Shown here piece by piece: positions 39,450-48,448 of a DNA stretch of 55,623 bases (positions are counted from its first letter, which is position 1; every line of letters starts with the position of its first letter). The stretch spans positions 1-55,623 of the forward strand of contig JAEDES010000005.1 in the NCBI GenBank assembly GCA_016293205.1. Reading direction: 5' to 3'. The notes under the pieces were generated by a model that was given only the letters and a program-made list of their open reading frames with translations, searched no databases and had not been told where the DNA came from. The position numbers and the translations under genes are program-made. Origin of the DNA: Bacilli bacterium (GTDB lineage Bacteria; Bacillota_I; Bacilli_A; RF39; UBA660).

Positions 39450-40756
39450 TATTCATCACCACTTCGATTTTTGAATTGTAATTCGATTGGTGTTCCAGTA
39501 AAGTCGAAGTTCTCTCTTATTTTATTTTCTAAGTATCTTTCATATGAGAAGTGTACTAATCCTTTATTATTTACTCTGAATGTAAATTTAGGTGGGTTAG
39601 TACCAGTTTGTGATGTGAAATATATCTTTAAACGTTTTCCTTTATATGAAGGGGGTAGGTTTAATTGATATGCATCATTTATTACTTCATTTAAAATACT
39701 TGTTTTTATTTCTTTTGAAATGTTTTCAGCTACTTTTAATACTTCTGGCATTAAAGTATGAATTCTTTTCTTTGTTAGTGCAGATAAGAACACGATAGGT
39801 GCATATGTTGCAAATTGAAATTCAGCACGCATAAGTTTTTCAAATTCTTGAATAGTTGTATCTTTTACTGTATCCCATTTATTTACTACGAAGATTAATC
39901 CTTTACCACGTTCAATAGCATATCCAGCGATATGTTTGTCATGTTCAGTGATTCCTTCTTCTGCGTTAATTACTACTAAACAAATGTCACTTCTATCTAT
40001 TGATTTTAATGATCTTACTAAACTATATTTTTCAACTGATTCAAATACTTTTCCTTTTTTACGCATTCCTGCAGTATCAATTAAAATATATTCTTCGTTA
40101 TGATACTTTAATACTGAGTCAATTGAATCTCTTGTTGTACCTGCAATATTTGATACAACAACTCTTTCTTCATTTAGAAGAGCATTCATTAAACTACTTT
40201 TACCAACGTTTGGTCTTCCAATGATTGAGAATTTTAATCTTGAATCAAATGTTTCTTCATGTTCGTGAAATCCATTTGTAATTGTATCCATTAGTTCTAC
40301 AAATCCAGTATTATGGATACTACTAATTGGAATATAAGTATCAAAACCTAATTCATAAAAATCATATATATTATCTTTAGCATCTTTTACATCAATTTTA
40401 TTAATTGCAACTATAACTTTCTTTTTAGATTTTCTTAAGATATCTCTTACGATTAAATCGTTTGCAGTTAGCCCTTCTTTACCATCAACGATGAATACTA
40501 CAATATCAGCATCTTTAATAGCAATTTCTGCTTGCATTTTAATTTCATCATTGAATGTCATTTTGGTAGCATCAATACCACCAGTATCGATTAAGAAAAA
40601 TTTCTTTTTGTTATAAGTTGCTTCTTGATAGATTCTATCTCTTGTTACTCCTGGTAAATCTTCAATGATGGAAACTTTCTTTCCAACTATTTTATTAAAT
40701 AGAGTAGATTTACCAACATTTGGTCTTCCAACCAATGCTACAGTAGGTATAGACAT
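39449..40756 (-). CDS. der: Ribosome biogenesis GTPase Der (EngA)
   Basis: The 435-residue protein has the unique double GTPase layout. The first domain has VGRPNVGKSTLFN (about residue 8), DTGGID and NKIDVKD. The second has IGRPNVGKSSLMN (about 178), DTAGMRKKG and NKWDTV. A C-terminal KH-like domain includes PPKFTFRVN. Der acts in assembly of the large ribosomal subunit. GGAGGGG precedes the ATG. In B. subtilis der, spoIVA and the HU gene lie close together, as in this window. Confidence 0.98.
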   Translation of the reverse strand: MSIPTVALVGRPNVGKSTLFNKIVGKKVSIIEDLPGVTRDRIYQEATYNKKKFFLIDTGGIDATKMTFNDEIKMQAEIAIKDADIVVFIVDGKEGLTANDLIVRDILRKSKKKVIVAINKIDVKDAKDNIYDFYELGFDTYIPISSIHNTGFVELMDTITNGFHEHEETFDSRLKFSIIGRPNVGKSSLMNALLNEERVVVSNIAGTTRDSIDSVLKYHNEEYILIDTAGMRKKGKVFESVEKYSLVRSLKSIDRSDICLVVINAEEGITEHDKHIAGYAIERGKGLIFVVNKWDTVKDTTIQEFEKLMRAEFQFATYAPIVFLSALTKKRIHTLMPEVLKVAENISKEIKTSILNEVINDAYQLNLPPSYKGKRLKIYFTSQTGTNPPKFTFRVNNKGLVHFSYERYLENKIRENFDFTGTPIELQFKNRSGDE

Positions 40757-40869
40757 AATATCCCCTCCAATTCAGTTTGTATTATAGCATATTATTTCTT
40801 TTTTTTAAAGAAAATTTATAACAAACACCATAGTTTATGATATAATTTTATCATAGGAAGGTGGCAAGT

Positions 40870-41970
40870 ATGGATAAAAATGTTAAAAAAAGAGTAGAGT
40901 GGTATAATGATGCGTCAACTATTACAACTTGTTTAATTGGTTTAATCATTATTACTATATTATTAAGTCAGTCTTTTGCAATTAAGAATGGACTAAGTGC
41001 TGCTGATATTTTGAGTAGTATTTTAACTCATAATAGTATTTATTTATGTGTATGTTTATATTTTATTGCATTAAAGACTAAGTTTGGTAAAAAGTATTTT
41101 GATCATTTAAATTTAATATTAATATTATTTTATTTATTTACAACATTTACTTCATTTTTAACAGTATTTCAATCATTTAATTTGGATTCATTAATGTCTT
41201 TATTTATTCATGTGTTTATAGTGCTTTATTTAGTTCATACATTTTTTAGAGGTACTAGAATATGGAAAGAATTTAAATTAAGTAAATCTCCATTTAATGA
41301 ATTTTCTAATGAAGGATATTTTTATACAGTTGTTATATTAGGAGTTATTTTATTAGCGATTAATTTAATTATGACTACTAGTTTTTATGGAACAGTATTG
41401 TCATTATTAGATTGTAGTTTTACTTATTTATTTGCTAGATATATTTATTTATATTGGCAATACCTTGATTTAAAGAAGATTGACTCTAAGAATACAGGTA
41501 ATTTTGATAAGATTACTGATACTGTTGTAGAAGAAGTTAAGGAAACTTTAGATGAAGTAAAAGAAGCAATGGATAAAGTTAGTGATAAGTTTGAAGAACC
41601 TGTTGAAAAACTTAGTGAGGCAGTTAATAAAGTAGAAGATAAAGTAGAAGATTTTACTGAAAATGTAAAAGAATCGGTAGAAGAATTTATGTCTGATATG
41701 GGATTTGAAGAAAATAAGGAAAAAATAGAAGATAAGATTGAAGAAGTAAAAGAATTAGTAGATGAAAAAGTAGAAGATATTAAAGAAGTAATTGATGAAA
41801 AGGTTACTGATGTCAAAGAAGTTGTAGAAGAAAAGAAAGAAGATGTTAAAGAAGTTATTAAGAAAAAGACAACTACTAAGAAACCTGTTAAAAAAGTAGA
41901 AAAGAAAGCTACTAAAAATTATAAGGGTGTTAAAAATACAAATAAGAGTAAAAAGAAGGTGACTAAATAA
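40870..41970 (+). CDS. Membrane protein with long charged LEA-like helical tail
   Basis: The 366-residue protein has about six transmembrane helices in residues 15-195. A C-terminal cytoplasmic-type tail of about 170 residues is built from Lys/Glu/Val/Asp repeats such as VEEVKETLDEVKEAMDKV, EKIEDKIEEVKELVDEKVED and IDEKVTDVKEVVEEKKEDV. The 11-residue-like periodicity recalls LEA or apolipoprotein amphipathic helices. The last 40 residues are strongly basic and could touch nucleic acid. ATG 40870 follows GGAAGGTGG. It heads a three-gene membrane-protein operon and is divergent from der. Confidence 0.8.
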   Translation: MDKNVKKRVEWYNDASTITTCLIGLIIITILLSQSFAIKNGLSAADILSSILTHNSIYLCVCLYFIALKTKFGKKYFDHLNLILILFYLFTTFTSFLTVFQSFNLDSLMSLFIHVFIVLYLVHTFFRGTRIWKEFKLSKSPFNEFSNEGYFYTVVILGVILLAINLIMTTSFYGTVLSLLDCSFTYLFARYIYLYWQYLDLKKIDSKNTGNFDKITDTVVEEVKETLDEVKEAMDKVSDKFEEPVEKLSEAVNKVEDKVEDFTENVKESVEEFMSDMGFEENKEKIEDKIEEVKELVDEKVEDIKEVIDEKVTDVKEVVEEKKEDVKEVIKKKTTTKKPVKKVEKKATKNYKGVKNTNKSKKKVTK

Positions 41971-42299
41971 TGAATATGTTTGAAGAAATAGAGAAGACTA
42001 AAAAGGAACTTCCTAAAATGAAGACTATTCGTGATGAAGTAGAAGATTTTAATTTTAATATATATCAACAGTTATCAATTATTATCTTTATATTTTGTAT
42101 CTTTTTAGGAATTGTATTTGGTAATTTATTTCCAGTATGTGGTTCTAGTTCTGCTTTATATGGTGGAGCTTGTTTAACAAGTAATTTTAATACAGCTTTA
42201 ATGTTATTTATTTGGTTTGTTAGTTTTATAATTTGTTTATTTATTTTTATGTTAGGTCATGTTATACTATTATTAACAGATATCAAAAATAGAAAGTAG
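41970..42299 (+). CDS. Small membrane protein of unknown function
   Basis: The 109-residue protein has a charged N-terminal helix (EEIEKTKKELPKMKTIRDEVEDF) and two transmembrane helices (about 35-55 and 75-100). The loop between them contains two Cys (PVCGSSSALYGGACL), possibly a disulphide on the outside. It begins as TAATG on the stop of the upstream gene and ends seven bases before the next one. I do not recognise the family. Confidence 0.75.
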   Translation: MNMFEEIEKTKKELPKMKTIRDEVEDFNFNIYQQLSIIIFIFCIFLGIVFGNLFPVCGSSSALYGGACLTSNFNTALMLFIWFVSFIICLFIFMLGHVILLLTDIKNRK

Positions 42300-42306
42300 G
42301 GATAAT

Positions 42307-42804
42307 ATGAAGGGTAAGAAAATTATTATTGTAATGTGTACTATACTTGCAGTTATATTAATGGTAGTTGCATTAGTATGGGCTTTATCTTTAGGTGATG
42401 ATAAAGATAAAAAAGAAGATAAGAAAGAAAAAGATACACAAGTAGTTACTAAAGGAGTAATGGGTGGTATCTATAATAAAGCTAATTATGTTTGTGAAAA
42501 ACAAGAAAGAGATAATGAAGCATATACAGCATATGATGTAATTTATGTATTCTTAGATGGAGAAGCAGTTAAAAAGACTAATTTAATTAAAGTATTTAGA
42601 TGCAAGAGTAAAGAAGTATTTAATGATCAAAAGAAAAATGATGATAAAGTATTTAAAAGATATTATGATCCAACTGATTTAGTAATTTCTTATGAATATG
42701 CTGATGAACAAGTTTATCTTGGGCCTAAAGGTGAAAAATTCATTGATAAAACAGGTGAAGCATTAAAAACTGAATTACAAGGAAATGGTTATAATTGTAA
42801 ATAA
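42307..42804 (+). CDS. Single-pass exported protein of unknown function
   Basis: A basic N-terminus and one hydrophobic helix (about residues 6-29) anchor a 135-residue extracytoplasmic domain that starts with a Lys/Asp-rich linker (DDKDKKEDKKEKD). The domain contains three Cys (YVCEK, FRCKS and the C-terminal YNCK), so extracellular cysteines may pair. The pattern resembles lineage-specific small exported proteins. It is the last gene of a three-gene operon with a clear terminator. Confidence 0.75.
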   Translation: MKGKKIIIVMCTILAVILMVVALVWALSLGDDKDKKEDKKEKDTQVVTKGVMGGIYNKANYVCEKQERDNEAYTAYDVIYVFLDGEAVKKTNLIKVFRCKSKEVFNDQKKNDDKVFKRYYDPTDLVISYEYADEQVYLGPKGEKFIDKTGEALKTELQGNGYNCK

Positions 42805-42828
42805 GAAGAGAAATCTTCTTATTTTTTT
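42800..42828 (+). terminator. Rho-independent terminator of the membrane-protein operon
   Basis: The 10-bp stem AATAAGAAGA/TCTTCTTATT has a GAAA loop and is followed by seven T. Confidence 0.85.
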
Positions 42829-42877
42829 ATTTTGTTATTATTTTTAAGTTAAAATAGTGAAAATTCATTTATATTTC

Positions 42878-42906
42878 TTGCACTTTAGAATTTATTATGA
42901 TACATT
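42878..42906 (+). promoter_or_regulatory. Predicted promoter of the HU gene
   Basis: TTGCAC (42878-42883), a 17-base spacer and TACATT (42901-42906) lie upstream of hup. Just downstream, AAGCA/TGCTT (42915-42919/42927-42931) forms a small inverted repeat at the expected 5' end of the mRNA. Confidence 0.55.
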
Positions 42907-42958
42907 TTATATGTAAGCATAACATGTGCTTAATAAAAATAGGGAGGTAATTTTAATT

Positions 42959-43231
42959 ATGAAAAAAGTTGAATTAGTTGAAGCTGTTGCAACTGCTGCT
43001 GGATTATCTAAAGCAGATGCTACTAGAGCTATCGATGCTACATTTGCTGCTATTACAGAAGCTTTAGTAAAAGGAGATAAAGTACCACTAGTTGGATTTG
43101 GAACTTTTGCTGTTTCTGAAAGAGCTGCACGTGAAGGACGTAATCCAAGAACTGGAGAAACTGTTAAAATCGCTGCAAGAAAAGCTGTTACTTTTAAAGC
43201 AGGAACTGCATTAAAAGATTCAGTTAATTAA
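42959..43231 (+). CDS. hup: DNA-binding protein HU
   Basis: The 90-residue protein has the complete HU fold: KKVELVEAVATAAGLSKADATRAI at the N-terminus, GFGTFAVSERAAREGRNPRTG forming the DNA-gripping beta arm (about 46-66), and FKAGTALKDSV at the end. It bends and compacts DNA. ATG 42959 follows GGGAGGT. The codon choice is more varied than in neighbouring genes (GCT and CGT more frequent), as expected for a highly expressed protein. The der-spoIVA-hup neighbourhood is as in B. subtilis. Confidence 0.98.
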   Translation: MKKVELVEAVATAAGLSKADATRAIDATFAAITEALVKGDKVPLVGFGTFAVSERAAREGRNPRTGETVKIAARKAVTFKAGTALKDSVN

Positions 43232-43244
43232 TAATTAAAATTCG

Positions 43245-43267
43245 AAGAACCTTTATAGGTTCTTTTA
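43245..43267 (+). terminator. Rho-independent terminator after hup
   Basis: The stem AAGAACCT/AGGTTCTT (43245-43252/43257-43264) has a TTAT loop and T residues follow. Confidence 0.8.
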
Positions 43268-43301
43268 TTGTGTGGTATAATAGAGTTGTAGGCGGTGATT
43301 T

Positions 43302-44399
43302 ATGTTAGATATAGCTTTGAAATTATTAGATGAGATTACAAGTTATGGATTTCAAGCATATATTGTTGGAGGATTTGTCAGAGATTATATTCTAGGAATT
43401 GAATCTAATGATATAGATATTAATACTAATGCAACACCTAAAGAGATTAAGAATATATTTGATAGTTGTTTACCTAATGAAGATTATGGTTCAGTTACTG
43501 TTATTAAGAAAGGTGTTAGATTTGAAATAACTACTTTTAGAAAAGAAATGTCTTATCTTGATAATCGTAGACCTAGTCAAATTGAATATATAGATGATTT
43601 ATATCAAGATTTATTGAGAAGAGATTTTACTATTAATACTTTATGTATGAATAAAGATGGAGAGATCATTGATTTTTTAGGTGGTAGAAGCGAAATTGAT
43701 AGCAGAGTAGTGAAAACGGTAGGGAATGCTAAAACTCGTTTTGAGGAGGATTCTTTACGTATTTTAAGAGCAGTTAGATTCGCTACAATATTAGATTTTA
43801 AATTAGATAAAGAAACTAGGGATGCTATTATAGATACTAGAGAATTACTTAAGAATTTATCTTATTATAGAAAGAAAGAAGAATTAGATAAGATATTTGG
43901 AAGTAGTAATGCTGCTAAAGGTATTTCTTTATTACTTGATTTAGGATTAGATAAATATTTAGAATTAGATAATTTAGATAAAGTTACATGTACTAGTAGT
44001 TTAATTGGTGTATGGAGTATTTTAAATGTAGTTGATAAATATCCATTTAATAGTAATGAAAGAGAATTAATTAAAAATATTAATGAGGCTTTCTTATTAA
44101 ATAATTTAGATCCTATGGCTTTATATAAGTATGGATTATATGTTAATAGTGTTGCAGGAGAGATTAAAGGACTTGATATTAAGAATATAACAGAATCTTA
44201 TAATAACTTAATTATTCAAAGTAGAAGGGATTTAGATATTACTAGTGATGATATTATGAAAGGACTTAATAAAGGCCCTGGAAGCTATTTAAAGGATATA
44301 TATAGTGATATTGAAAGAGAAGTTCTATATAGAAGAGTTAAGAATGAAAAAGACGCTATAATGACTTATATTATTAAGAATTACAAGGTAGAGAATTAG
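43302..44399 (+). CDS. cca: CCA tRNA nucleotidyltransferase
   Basis: The 365-residue class II enzyme starts with the nucleotidyltransferase motif IVGGFVRDYILGIESNDIDI, whose Asp pair binds metal. It continues with DDLYQDLLRRDFTIN, GDTARRFEED-like NAKTRFEEDSLRILRAVRFA and PSYY-like LKNLSYYRKKEELDK. It adds or repairs the 3' CCA of tRNAs. GGCGGTG precedes the ATG. In B. subtilis cca also lies upstream of dnaD and nth. It could in principle be a poly(A) polymerase, but the Bacilli enzyme of this type is the CCA-adding one. Confidence 0.93.
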   Translation: MLDIALKLLDEITSYGFQAYIVGGFVRDYILGIESNDIDINTNATPKEIKNIFDSCLPNEDYGSVTVIKKGVRFEITTFRKEMSYLDNRRPSQIEYIDDLYQDLLRRDFTINTLCMNKDGEIIDFLGGRSEIDSRVVKTVGNAKTRFEEDSLRILRAVRFATILDFKLDKETRDAIIDTRELLKNLSYYRKKEELDKIFGSSNAAKGISLLLDLGLDKYLELDNLDKVTCTSSLIGVWSILNVVDKYPFNSNERELIKNINEAFLLNNLDPMALYKYGLYVNSVAGEIKGLDIKNITESYNNLIIQSRRDLDITSDDIMKGLNKGPGSYLKDIYSDIEREVLYRRVKNEKDAIMTYIIKNYKVEN

Positions 44400-44416
44400 A
44401 CTTCTACCTTTTTTTA
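44385..44416 (+). terminator. Rho-independent terminator after cca
   Basis: The stem AAGGTAGA/TCTACCTT (44385-44392/44403-44410) overlaps the stop codon and is followed by seven T. Confidence 0.8.
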
Positions 44417-44449
44417 TGTTATTATATTGGTATTAATGGAGATGATATT

Positions 44450-45130
44450 ATGAAAAGTTCGAAATTAATTGAGATTTTTAAACAAGGAAATATGGTTATA
44501 CCATTATATTTATTACAACATTTTAAGGATTTAAAACTTAAATTAGAAGAATTTATATTTCTTATGTATTTATATAATTTAGGAGATAACTTTGTATTTG
44601 ATCCTACCAAGTTTAGTAATGATTTAAATATGACATTAGTTGAAGTTATGAGCTTTATTGAAGTTCTTACTGATAAGAAATTTATTAGAGTAGAATCTAA
44701 AAAGAATGATAAAGGTATAATGGAAGAATTTATTATTATGGATGATTTCTATAGTAAACTTACTTTAATTACAATTGATGAAGTTAATAAAGAGACTAAT
44801 GATGCTTCTAAGTCTGATATATTTGAAGTTATACAAAAGGAATTTGGTCGTACAATAAGTCCAATTGAATATGAAATTATTAAAGCTTGGATTGAAAGTG
44901 GAATTAATGAAAGTGTTATTAAGGAAGCTGTTAAAGAAGCGACATTTAATGGAGTATCTAATTTACGTTATATTGATAAGATTCTATATGAATGGGGAAA
45001 ACTTGGTGTTAAAACAGTAGAAGATGTTGAAAAGAATAGAATGAAACATAATAATACTAATAAGAATCAAGTTAATGAAGAAGTTGATATGGATGTAATA
45101 GAATGGAATTGGTTTGATGATGATGAGTAG
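44450..45130 (+). CDS. dnaD: DnaD-like replication initiation/primosome protein
   Basis: The 226-residue protein has an N-terminal winged-helix-like region (residues about 1-95) and a C-terminal DnaD domain. The latter includes VIQKEFGRTISPIEYEII and the conserved YIDKILYEWGK. Together these fit Bacilli DnaD, which helps load the replicative helicase at the origin and at restart forks. GGAGATG precedes the ATG. The gene overlaps nth, reproducing the dnaD-nth order of B. subtilis. An acidic tail ends the protein. Confidence 0.93.
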   Translation: MKSSKLIEIFKQGNMVIPLYLLQHFKDLKLKLEEFIFLMYLYNLGDNFVFDPTKFSNDLNMTLVEVMSFIEVLTDKKFIRVESKKNDKGIMEEFIIMDDFYSKLTLITIDEVNKETNDASKSDIFEVIQKEFGRTISPIEYEIIKAWIESGINESVIKEAVKEATFNGVSNLRYIDKILYEWGKLGVKTVEDVEKNRMKHNNTNKNQVNEEVDMDVIEWNWFDDDE

Positions 45131-45743
45131 AATAGAAGAATATTTAGATGAGTTATTTAGTGAACCTAAGTGTGAATTAAATTATACTAAGGATTATGAA
45201 TTATTAATTGCAATTATGTTAAGTGCTCAATCTACTGATAAAAGAGTTAATAGTGTTACACCAATATTATTTGAAAAGTATCCTAGTTTAAGTGATTTAA
45301 AAAATGCAGATATTGCTGATTTAGAAGAGATTATTCGATCAGTAGGTTCTTTTAGAAAAAAGAGTATGTATATTAAAGGCATTAGCCGTATGCTTGATGA
45401 AGAATGTGGGGGAGTTGTTCCAACTGATAGGGAATATCTTGAAAGTATGCCAGGTATTGGACGTAAGACTACTAATGTATTTTTAAGTGAGTTTTATAAT
45501 TATCCGGCAATTGCAGTTGATACTCATGTGGAAAGAGTTTCTAAGAGATTAGGACTTGCTCCTAAGAATAGTGATGTGTTAAAAGTAGAGAGATGTTTAC
45601 AACGTAAGTTTAAAAAAGAACTTTGGAGCAAGCGACATTTACAATTAGTTTTATTTGGAAGATATCATTGTAAAGCAGTTAAACCAGAATGTATTAATTG
45701 CAAATTACAAGATTTATGCAAAGAAAAAAGAAAGAATATTTAA
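45117..45743 (+). CDS. nth: Endonuclease III (base-excision repair glycosylase/AP lyase)
   Basis: The roughly 208-residue protein has the helix-hairpin-helix MPGIGRKTTNVFL with the catalytic Lys, the catalytic Asp in AVDTHVERVSKRLG, and a C-terminal [4Fe-4S] motif C-x6-C-x2-C-x5-C (YHCKAVKPECINCKLQDLC). It removes oxidised pyrimidines and nicks abasic sites. Three consecutive ATG codons (45117, 45120, 45123) inside the end of dnaD are possible starts; no site clearly prefers one. The overlap implies coupled translation. Confidence 0.97.
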   Translation: MMMSRIEEYLDELFSEPKCELNYTKDYELLIAIMLSAQSTDKRVNSVTPILFEKYPSLSDLKNADIADLEEIIRSVGSFRKKSMYIKGISRMLDEECGGVVPTDREYLESMPGIGRKTTNVFLSEFYNYPAIAVDTHVERVSKRLGLAPKNSDVLKVERCLQRKFKKELWSKRHLQLVLFGRYHCKAVKPECINCKLQDLCKEKRKNI

Positions 45744-45758
45744 TTCTTTCTTTTATTT
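45724..45758. terminator. Bidirectional terminator between nth and the PBP1 gene
   Basis: The stem GAAAGAAT/ATTCTTTC (45730-45737/45743-45750) is extended by A/T pairs and flanked by an A-run and a T-run. Confidence 0.8.
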
Positions 45759-45760
45759 TT

Positions 45761-48448
45761 TTATTGTCCAGTAGTTGGCTTGTTTGTAGGATTTGTTGGA
45801 GTAGTAGGAGTTGTTGGTTTATCTGTGTTTTCTTTATCCTTATCTTCTTCTTTATCCTTTTCTTCTTCTAATTCAAATGTTGCTGGTTCTGTTTGAATAC
45901 CAGTATATGATTTATAAGTTCCAACTACTTTATATGTTGCATATGGATCAGTTGTATCTAATACATATGTAGTTTTTGTTGTCCAGTCGATTAATGTTCC
46001 ATCTTTATAGATGTTATAACCGAATGTTCCGTAATTTCCGTAGTTACCACTGAATGTTACTGGAGACCATGATAATGTAACTTTCTTAGTTAATTTATTG
46101 TATACTGCTTTAAAGTTATTTGGTTTTGCTATCTTCTTGTCATCGTATTCATCTGGTTCATAACCTTTTTTGAAGTATTCATATATTATTTCAGTTGTTC
46201 CAGGTCCAGCAAGTTTTGGAGGATTAGATCCTACTGCTACACCAACTTTAACAACGCTTGATGGTTGTTTAAAGTCAGCTCTATTTGATTCCATTGCACC
46301 TGATGCAACTAATGCTTTAAATAATTTATCTTTTTGAACTGTTGCAGGAATATTTCTTAAACAGTAAACTTTATCGATGTAGTCATATCCATACCACATA
46401 CCGATTACTGTTTTAGTAGAGTATCCTACAACCCATGAATCTCTGATTGCATCCCATGGTAATTGTTTTTGTTGCATTGTTTTAGCATCATAGTTTGTTG
46501 TTCCTGTTTTACATGCAACATTATGAGGTGTTCCACCAGTTAATGCTACGTCTTGTAATACATCTGTAATCATGAATGCTGTTGCATCTGACATTACTTT
46601 TCTTTTTACTACATAATTTGTTTCGTTGTGTTCTTCAGTTTCTCCTGTAGAACGATATTCTATTTTTCTTACACTCCAAGGTTCATTATAATATCCACCG
46701 TTTGCGAATGCTGCATATGCTGCAGCCATTTCTAATGGGTTAGTTCCTGTGAAGGCTCCAATTGAATGAGCTTCGTGAATTCTTCCTCCAGATATTTCTG
46801 GGGATAATCCTAAGTTTGTTACAAATTCAACAATCTTTTTATTATTAACTTGTTGGAAGGCTTTTAATGCAGGGATGTTACGAGATGTTGATAAAGCTCT
46901 TCTTAATGTAATAGTTCCGAAGTATCCACCATCCCAGTTGTTAATTGTTTGACCACTTGAGTATTGATATGGTGCATCATCAAATAAAGTATATGTTGAC
47001 CAGTTATTATATTCAATACCTGGACCATAATCGAATAATGGTTTTGCAGTAGAACCAGGTTGTCTTCTAATGCTTGTAGCATAGTTCTTTTGTTTTTTCT
47101 TACCAGCAATTCTATCACCAATATTTCGTCCATTTCCAATTGCTAAGATTTTTCCATCTTCAGCATTTAATACTGCTGCTGAAGATTGTACTTTATCATT
47201 TATCCATTGATAAGTTTGTCCATTATATACAGAATTTACGGCGTTTTGTTTTGATGTATCTAAGTTTGTATATACTTTTAATGATACTGTATATGGGTCA
47301 ACTCCATATTTTTCTTGTAATTCTGCTGCTACTGTATCAATATATCCTTGATATGGGTTAGCACTAGCTTCTATTGGTACTGTTAAACTTTCAACAGGAA
47401 TTGCATTGGCTGCAGCTCTTTCTTCTTTAGTGATATATCCATGTCTTTCCATTAAGTATAAAACGGTACTTCTTCTTTTTTCTGCGTTTTCTGGATTAGC
47501 ATTTGGTCTATAGTAGTTAGGGGACCTAAACATACCGGCAATAATTGCTGCTTCTGATAAGTTTAATTCACTTGCACTCTTACCAAAGTAGGTTTGTGCA
47601 GCTTCTTCAACACCATAAATCATTCCACCTAAGAAGTGGTTATTAACATAGAATTCAATAATTTCTTGTTTTGTATAATTCTTTTCAACTTTAAACATTG
47701 CTAAGTAAATATCTTCAAACTTACGAATAATACCAGCAAGTCCTGAATCTAAATCTTTATCTGTGAATACGTTTTTAACAACTTGCATTGTTAGAGTAGA
47801 AGCACCACCGGCATTTGAATCTCCAAGTACTTGTCCAATTGATGCTTTTATGAAACGTGGAGCATCAAATCCATTATGTTGGAAGAATCTTGAATCTTCT
47901 GTTGCGATGATGGCATCGATTAATACCTCTGGCAATTCTTCATATGTAACTTTTTCTCTTTTTTCAACTCCAAGCTTTGCAAATTCTTTATCATCTTTGT
48001 TATAAAGAATTGTTAACTCTTTTGCATTTAATGCAGAAGGTTTAAATCTTGGCTCTGCAACACTCTTGATATACATGATGAATGAACCAAAAGCAATGAT
48101 TCCTAAAATACCAATTGTTAATGTAAATACTATTAAGAATGTAACAACACGTCTACGTCTCTTCGGATTCTTAATTTGTCTTAATAATAAAGTTAAACCT
48201 GTAATTCCTAAAACACCTGCAGCTGCAATAGCGGCTATTTCTAATCCATAGATTAAATAGAATAGAAGGATAGATACCAATATTAATCCAATACAGATTA
48301 ATTGGGCACTTCTATCTCCACGAGTATATTTAGGTTTTACTCTAGTTTTAATTTTTTTATTATTAGGTGATTTAGTTTTTTGTTTTTTAATTTTAGGTTT
48401 AATTTTCTTATTTTGACTATTAGGTCTTTTTAATTTTAATTTTTTCAT
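45761..48448 (-). CDS. ponA: Class A penicillin-binding protein (PBP1A/PonA type)
   Basis: The 895-residue bifunctional enzyme polymerises and cross-links peptidoglycan. After a very basic N-terminus come three predicted membrane helices rather than the usual one. The GT51 transglycosylase domain has EDSRFFQHNGFD, GASTLTMQVVKN and NNHFLGGMIYGVEEAA. The transpeptidase has the Ser-x-x-Lys in QPGSTAKPL, the SxN equivalent in STSRNIPAL and KTGT in CKTGTTN. A fibronectin-like module and a Thr/Pro-rich tail (TTPTTPTNPT) end the protein. It overlaps recU as ATGA. The recU-ponA pair is conserved in Firmicutes. Confidence 0.97.
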   Translation of the reverse strand: MKKLKLKRPNSQNKKIKPKIKKQKTKSPNNKKIKTRVKPKYTRGDRSAQLICIGLILVSILLFYLIYGLEIAAIAAAGVLGITGLTLLLRQIKNPKRRRRVVTFLIVFTLTIGILGIIAFGSFIMYIKSVAEPRFKPSALNAKELTILYNKDDKEFAKLGVEKREKVTYEELPEVLIDAIIATEDSRFFQHNGFDAPRFIKASIGQVLGDSNAGGASTLTMQVVKNVFTDKDLDSGLAGIIRKFEDIYLAMFKVEKNYTKQEIIEFYVNNHFLGGMIYGVEEAAQTYFGKSASELNLSEAAIIAGMFRSPNYYRPNANPENAEKRRSTVLYLMERHGYITKEERAAANAIPVESLTVPIEASANPYQGYIDTVAAELQEKYGVDPYTVSLKVYTNLDTSKQNAVNSVYNGQTYQWINDKVQSSAAVLNAEDGKILAIGNGRNIGDRIAGKKKQKNYATSIRRQPGSTAKPLFDYGPGIEYNNWSTYTLFDDAPYQYSSGQTINNWDGGYFGTITLRRALSTSRNIPALKAFQQVNNKKIVEFVTNLGLSPEISGGRIHEAHSIGAFTGTNPLEMAAAYAAFANGGYYNEPWSVRKIEYRSTGETEEHNETNYVVKRKVMSDATAFMITDVLQDVALTGGTPHNVACKTGTTNYDAKTMQQKQLPWDAIRDSWVVGYSTKTVIGMWYGYDYIDKVYCLRNIPATVQKDKLFKALVASGAMESNRADFKQPSSVVKVGVAVGSNPPKLAGPGTTEIIYEYFKKGYEPDEYDDKKIAKPNNFKAVYNKLTKKVTLSWSPVTFSGNYGNYGTFGYNIYKDGTLIDWTTKTTYVLDTTDPYATYKVVGTYKSYTGIQTEPATFELEEEKDKEEDKDKENTDKPTTPTTPTNPTNKPTTGQ

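Noticed and set aside
41445..41816. 123-codon Ser/Thr-rich frame on the minus strand
   Set aside because: It is the mirror of the Glu/Lys repeat tail of the gene at 40870-41970 and has no start signals.
41521..41850. Repetitive sequence that could be a CRISPR-like or tandem repeat array
   Set aside because: The repetition reflects Lys/Glu/Val codons in a coding frame, with no fixed repeat unit or unique spacers.
42915..42931. Small inverted repeat AAGCA-N7-TGCTT upstream of hup as an operator
   Set aside because: The arms are only 5 bp in AT-rich DNA; it may be chance and is noted only with the promoter.
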